Assembly (NCBI GenBank): GCA_947579605.1
Contig: OX388316.1
Coordinates: 14,573,290-14,637,289, forward strand
Length of the DNA: 64,000 nt
Direction of reading: 5' to 3'
Origin: Athripsodes cinereus
Lineage: Eukaryota; Arthropoda; Insecta; Trichoptera; Leptoceridae
This document shows, in pieces, positions 59,101 through 64,000 of the stretch. Below the pieces are notes generated by a model. That model did not search any database and was not told the DNA's origin. It saw nothing but the letters and a program-made list of their open reading frames with translations. The position numbers and the translations under genes are program-made. The first letter of the stretch is position 1. Every line of letters begins with the position of its first letter.

Positions 59101-59646
59101 AATAAACCAGGCAAGGATTGCCTTCAACAAAAAATCGAAGATATTGGAATCCCCAAATATCGACTTAAGCGTAAGGAAGAACCTTACTAAAGCCTTTGTA
59201 TGGAGCATTCTGCTTTATGGTTGTGAGACATGGACCATCAGCAAGAGTGAAAGCGGACGGTTGGCGGCCTTTGAGATGTGGTGCTACAGACGCATGCTTA
59301 AGATCCATTGGTCGGAGCACGTCGAAAACGAAGAAGTCTTAACCAGGGTAGGCGAAAAAAGGCAACTCCTTAAGAGAATCAGCCAACAACGAGCTAACTG
59401 GATTGGCCACAACATCAGGCACCCAGGACTACTCATCGCCATCGCGGAGGGTAAGACCGAGGGAACAAATGGCAGAGGCCGACCAAGAGACGCATATATG
59501 GACCAACTGAAGAGGGACATGAACTGTGGCTCATACGTAGAGCTTAAAAGACTGGCTGAGAATAGGGAGGAATGGAGAAGAAAAACCAAACTCGTTGCAG
59601 ACCAATCCAATGGATTGTAACTAAATATATATATATAATTCAATAT
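56183..59646 (+). mobile_element. Full-length RTE-like LINE, family A, with 11-bp target duplication
   Basis: The direct repeat TAATTCAATAT at 56183-56193 and 59636-59646 brackets a 3442-bp insert (56194-59635). The insert has about 415 bp of 5' leader, one uninterrupted ORF, and a short 3' end GTAACTAAATATATATATA. The leader is far more GC-rich than the flanks and begins near TCAGTATTCTCCCGTCC. That the 5' duplication sits right before the leader argues for a complete insertion. The same 3' end occurs at 3475-3992. No poly(A) signal or long tail is present. Confidence 0.85.
56609..59620 (+). CDS. RTE-like endonuclease-reverse transcriptase (1003 aa)
   Basis: A single intact ORF of an RTE-type non-LTR retrotransposon; its product would nick target DNA and copy its RNA there. 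The apurinic-like endonuclease occupies about residues 50-300: WNVR (N56), SEMRW (E85), GDWN (D192, N194) and SDHN (D285, H286), all catalytic positions present. A basic linker follows (about 300-500). The reverse transcriptase spans about 515-800: GKAPGIDLIPSELLK, RTLSMIS, DQFGFRKETGTRDAI, FIDLEKAFD (D646), GVRQGCSMSPALFN (G701), RYADDIALLAD (746-749, catalytic YADD), TKCMVVGRE and FVYLGSRIN. The C-terminal part has LLYGCETWTISK, WIGHNIRHPG, GRGRPRDAYMDQLKRD and ends VADQSNGL. Length is usual for RTE proteins, which have only one ORF. Start: MKM at 56609; residue 3 is an alternative Met. Genome annotations often misname such ORFs craniofacial development protein 2-like. Confidence 0.95.
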   Translation: MKMTRSLVKFSGVKIVPQSDLRVGTARDLVIKQNTHKREEVRRNRNSTQGRYATWNVRTLLQNGKLDNLKVEMTKMKLSALGISEMRWPNPGDMWTGNFRLIHSGSIEGKPGQGGVGIMLCKDLGRRVKGYVHYGGRIILVKLDTKPVDTILIQVYMPTSSHSDQEIEILYENIQKLLDDTKAEENVIVMGDWNAVVGEEREGSVVGAYGLGTKNDRGSRLIEFCAKNKMFIANTWFQHHYRHRYTWKSPGDRFRSQIDYILTRQRYRNQIKDCRSFAGPDIDSDHNMVVAETILKFKRLEKRTTKRWDLKQLKIKEVKEKYDEKTKICDFESNESIDKVWGKIKEKITAAADEVLEKKKPQARKEWITDDILEMIEKRRNLKNSKTEEGKKEYKALRNKINRESKLRKECYLQEKCTNINRNIKQRKFETAYSEVKNFFNDKTQPRCAIQDKNGKLLFEDELIVKRWKEYLEQLYKGKNIVKESKALEAEYDVENNGDDILRSEFDIALAKLKDGKAPGIDLIPSELLKCAGKGMLDTLYKLVCKIYNTGEIPEDFAKCLIRALPKIAGTTKCEQHRTLSMISHASKILTNIIMKRAENKISETLSEDQFGFRKETGTRDAILSLRLTLEKRITINKNTYIAFIDLEKAFDKVEWEQLFNTLNQIGMSYKDRRAIWSLYKNEMAVIKSGESCAEARVEQGVRQGCSMSPALFNCYIQRAIDELREEMKNWTGVKINGKKVDMIRYADDIALLADSEMELNEALGKLESILLSKYNMKINKEKTKCMVVGREEATANIALNGVSIKQVSEFVYLGSRINQDGRSKAEIVSRINQARIAFNKKSKILESPNIDLSVRKNLTKAFVWSILLYGCETWTISKSESGRLAAFEMWCYRRMLKIHWSEHVENEEVLTRVGEKRQLLKRISQQRANWIGHNIRHPGLLIAIAEGKTEGTNGRGRPRDAYMDQLKRDMNCGSYVELKRLAENREEWRRKTKLVADQSNGL

Positions 59647-62229
59647 CAATAGATATAACTATTCAATAAAAGTTTAGTATAACTCGTGCCACAAATGTTT
59701 ACCAGTACCTGCCAAATAGCCCATAACTATTGTATTGCTATTTGAACTCTATTAAAATAATAAAAATCACTTTAGTGTGGATCTCAAGTTACAGATAACG
59801 GATCTCTTCACCGTTGAAAATGTTCATTGTATCAAAGGATAACATGTATCTAAACATCGTCATTTAACATATGTGATGTACTCCTTTACAACCACAATTA
59901 TTTCTTTAAATATTTTATTTGCAATTATAGCCTATATATACAACACCGTACTGAGTGTCACGTACTACTGCTCCCAGTAGGTACTCATAGACTAGTACCT
60001 ACTTGTGTCTATTTGAGAGGAAGGGATCAAAAAGCTCCGATCCTTATCGCGATACCTAAAGATTTATAACCTTTTACTTTTGGAGCTTATGATTTTTTAT
60101 TAAATTACATTTTTTTGCTACAACACTTACTGTAGGTGTACAAAATACCTTTCTTAGGTGTAAACAATACCTACATTACAATATCTATTGAAATCTATAT
60201 TAAGTATTATCGCATATTCCATGAAAAAGATTTTTATTTCAAAATTATGCAATTGCATGAGTGTCTTGAAAAAATCGACTCATAATGTTTGATGTAATTA
60301 CTTTCTCATAAAAAGTACATATAAGTAATAATACCTAACTGTTTTTTTATGGTATTTAATTTTGTCCGAGGTCGAAGAAATAGCAATAAATAGAGGTCTT
60401 TAGAAGAAGTAATTATGTATGTAGGCGCAAAAGGCGCCGACCTAAATAGGACATGTATCTTATTTTGACTAACATTTCCGAGAAATAGAGAGAGAAACGT
60501 AAGTCTTATTTGTTAAAATTTGATTTCATGAATGAGATAAAATAAATGAACATCTAGGTTCATAATATATTTTCGTATTCCACGAGGATGATTATTTATT
60601 CTCTTTAAATTTGTAAATAGTAAAGTATTGAATACATCAGAATGGGTACTTGCAAGTATGTAGGTAGTACAATGTGCATAGATTCAGGAGGTATTTCGTC
60701 AAACAATAGCTTCGGAATCAACCTGTTGCGCCATGTCTCAAATTACCTATCTTCTTTAGATGCCACGTATTAGTTAGATACTATTTGCACCTGTATAAAA
60801 GGTTAGTAATATATAAAGAAATCGATTAAGAACACGTTTTTATTACTTCTTAGATCAATACTGATGGATTTTTTATTGGGACCATTCGCTCGTTAATCAT
60901 GTTATAAGCATTTATTGCCTTTATCTTACTCATATATACTCAGTGAGATCCAACTTTAGATGATACTACTAACATGATATTTATGCATACTATTATTTTG
61001 TATAATGAAATTGGAAACCAATGACTTCGAAACAGAATTCATTAAATTTAATAGCATATTAAGTTTTATTACGATTCTTAACATGAATCGACTAAAATTT
61101 ATTTAGATAAGAAAAGATCAATCATATTTTTGGCATACTGTGCCAATGCAAGAAGTGAGTTGGTGAGAGGTTCTGTAAATAAAACTTCATCTTCAAAAAA
61201 CTTAGCACTTAATGGGTATTTAAGAAAAAATGTTTAGAATTGAGTAGGTATCTATTAATAAAATGGTTCTAAAGTAATTGAATTTCTTTTAAATTAGTTA
61301 AATCAAAACATAAGTATTAATTGAAAATTATTAGGTAGGTAGATAGGTACTGTTTGTGCAAGATAAAAAATATTTTTTATTTAAAATATCGGTGAATAAT
61401 TATCAATGGTTGGCAACCTCACACATTCTCCAAAACAAAAGCTCTTGTCAGATAACAGGTAGTATCATATGATTGCCTAAATACAAACTAAAAACAGGTG
61501 GATTACCTAATACGATATCATATTTTTTATATCAATCTTAGACCGCTTTCAATCTATAGGTTGGTACTTAATATCTAGATGGGTGATCTATGATATGCGA
61601 CTCTTATACAACTACACCTGTCTTGTGTGCTGAGCCCGAAGTGCTTTGCGGTGGTCATTTTTTAACAGTAATTTTTATCAGCCCTACTACCCTTAAGTCT
61701 AAAATAAAATTAGACTTATCAATGTCTAGGCTTTATTGCTCTTTGGTTTTTATAACATGCAATTAAATTAGATGTGGCCCATTCTGTAATGGTGGGATAC
61801 ATTTGGCAATTTGTTGATAAATTTATTGTCAATGTTGTGTTGATTTGATTGCAGTGTCTACTGTTTAAAACGCAGGTAGAGACATTTAACATCCATGATA
61901 TTATCATGAAGTTTATTATTTCATAACTCACCTGCAAACAGAAGTTTGGAATTTTTAATGAAATAAATTTATACTTTGGGCACCAATATAAAAATGTTCA
62001 GAAATTATTATCTGCTGAATACATTTGGTTAAGGACCTAAAGATTGTAAGATTCTTTTCTAAAATATTCTCTCTTATTTGGTTGGATACGTTAGACATTT
62101 AATAATTGGATAATTTAATAATTTGATAATTTAATGATTTGATAAGTGGATAATTGATATTTAATAATTTATATGTAGTTTGTTATTTGGAGAACATTAT
62201 CGATTATGTTACCTTAAATGTTGTTTTTA
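59647..62229. other. No gene seen
   Basis: About 2.6 kb of AT-rich sequence. A 72-codon minus-strand frame at 61719-61937 has no motif. Confidence 0.5.
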
Positions 62230-62428
62230 TTTTTCTGTTGTACCTACTTGTTTTGTTAATGTAAATTCTTTTTAACTCTGACCTTGATGTGTGATTTTAT
62301 AAACTTTGACTTCTGTATATGTGAATTGATATTGTGTAATAGTATGCTTTTGTACTCTGTCTCATAATTTCAACATGTAAAAGGCTCACGCCGTATATAA
62401 TTAAAATAAAATAAAATAAAATAAAATA
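62230..62428 (+). mobile_element. LINE 3' end with (AAAAT)n tail
   Basis: Shares AACATGTAAAAGGCT and GCCGT.TAT with the minus-strand copy at 18951-19091, and ends in five AAAAT units. The upstream sequence (ATTTGATAATTTAATGATTT at about 62110) is a simple AT repeat. Confidence 0.65.
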
Positions 62429-64000
62429 ATACACCTAACAATGAACAACAATAATTTATAGAAGATAAAAAGAAAAAAAACATACTGCCCTAAATTGGTA
62501 TTTCCTTCACTTCAGTTCTTTATGGCACAATTTATGTCATTTGTTCAGCTTTCGAACAAATATTCGTTATTTTCAAAACAATAATTCATATTTGATTAAT
62601 AAGAGACCATAAACGTATATGGTAAAAATGCCATAAAAATAAAAAAATGAAATAAAATATTTTATAAGGCGTAGAAGATACTTATTAAGAGCTTATTAGT
62701 CGTAATGATTTGAAAAAACAGCCCACACAGTACACTCATTATTAGTGGAAACACATGAAAATAGTACCTATAATAATAAAATATATAGAGAACAAAGATC
62801 ATACTAATAATATTGTTCATGTTGTGTACTCATAATAATATTTTGGCGTCCATTAACATATTTCAAAGTTATCTATTAGATATTATAATTTATTAATAAT
62901 AATTTTCAATAAATCACGCGAAGCACGAATAATTATTATTAAAATGAGTTTTAAAAAATAATTGTTTTTGCCCGCCTCGGGGTTATGTGGCGGTAAAATC
63001 CTAGACAATATTGTGACTACATTACTATGTATGTATACTCACCTAACTAAAATTAAATATATCACACATATTATATATTATTATGTATTTTGATGTTCGT
63101 ACCTAATTTTATGTCGATATGACTTTTGTACCTGTGTCCCATTGTACATGCAATGGTTAAAGATGACCTCTTAAAATATACTGTCATCTCAATCAAAATT
63201 TCTGCATTTCACATATAATAATATGTACCTATCTGTAATAATTGTGTAGGTACACTCCAAAATGTCCTCACAGTAAGTTTAAGGGACAATTTTAATTTTA
63301 TGTACCTACCTATTGGTATAATAATCTAGGACGTGTAGTCAGTATAATATGGTCCATTCAAATAATAAATAAATACCGATTCATAGAATCTATCTTTATG
63401 ACATTTACTATTTTATACTGTGAGGTAGCCAAGAGCTCACTGCATATTATAGCATTACATAGCGCATATCGTGCTACTTCAAAACTAAGGTTTGAATCTT
63501 GTAATATGGGTACTTACGCGAGGATACACATATATTATATAATATTATATAATATACCTACAGAACCTGAATAATTAAAAAAATGTCATTGGTCATCTTT
63601 ACATGCCTACATAAACACAGTCTCGCTCGTTCACTCAATCATCACTTTTGTGTGATTTTTATTTTATTTGTGATATTTTACTAATACCTGCCCTTCCTAA
63701 TATTGATAAATCAATGAGTACCTAAATTCTTCAGACCTTTAATTTTCTAGAGATATTAAAAATAAAAAAAATAGACGTAATCGTAGTGCAACTTTCTTTC
63801 AGCCGATTACAAAATTAGGTAGATATTAGTATCGTAATAGGCCGATGAGACGTCTTCACCATACATATGTAGGTACATATTATTATATCTACATAATATT
63901 TCCGTCTCAGAACAAAATTTATCCTTTTTTCCATAAAAAACACCTGCCCTAATAAATTTCACTAAACAAAACGGTTGATTGTCTCAACGCGTCTATATAT
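62429..64000. other. No gene seen
   Basis: AT-rich sequence to the end of the window; nothing supported. Confidence 0.5.

Noticed and set aside
56563..59649. Several minus-strand frames of 70-180 codons opposite the big ORF
   Set aside because: Antisense shadows of the RTE ORF.

Overview
This window looks like nuclear DNA from an arthropod, most likely an insect. It is strongly AT-rich and full of short tandem A/T motifs. It carries tRNA-headed SINEs, many RTE-type LINE tails, a DD41D mariner relic and a Helitron end with the 5' terminus TCTATACTAATATTAT familiar from lepidopteran and other arthropod genomes. Recurrent GTAGGTACCTAC-like words occur in both Lepidoptera and some Hemiptera, so I cannot name the order from the sequence alone. 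No host protein-coding gene, rRNA, functional tRNA or CRISPR array could be supported. The window is a gene-poor, transposon-rich interval.

Layout. 1-9,300: RTE tails at 1,760 and 3,475, a Helitron end at 5,437 and a foldback MITE at 8,161. 9,347-12,765: a candidate 3.4-kb DNA transposon (CACTGAGAAAA inverted ends, subterminal repeats) with possible spliced minus-strand exons and a nested inverted-repeat element. 15,600-22,000: a tRNA-type SINE with a 10-bp target duplication, a 3 x 155-bp tandem array next to a perfect 21-bp hairpin, a second SINE family, an internally deleted mariner (19,094-20,024) and a 5'-truncated LINE. 23,966-37,134: scattered interspersed repeats, a 104-bp-arm foldback at 30,645, a young RTE tail at 33,329 with a perfect 13-bp target duplication, an old relative beside it, and a MITE at 34,443.

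38,341-40,248 is an RTE-like LINE fragment in which a 62-bp piece of the open reading frame has been amplified into about 24 tandem copies, flanked on both sides by the matching LINE sequence. 40,500-56,000 again holds only SINE and LINE fragments and one foldback (52,978-53,330). 56,194-59,635 is an apparently full-length RTE-like retrotransposon with an uninterrupted 1003-aa endonuclease-reverse transcriptase ORF and an 11-bp target duplication. It is the only intact protein-coding gene in the window. The last 4 kb holds one LINE 3' end.

How the parts relate. The intact RTE could supply machinery for its own truncated copy at 3.5 kb. The SINEs need some LINE partner that cannot be identified here. 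Three foldback loci share one architecture: inverted arms carrying a UGANRAU-hairpin-GAAA motif that resembles the hammerhead core reported in Penelope-like elements. Together with the LINE-derived minisatellite, these are the observations most worth following up.
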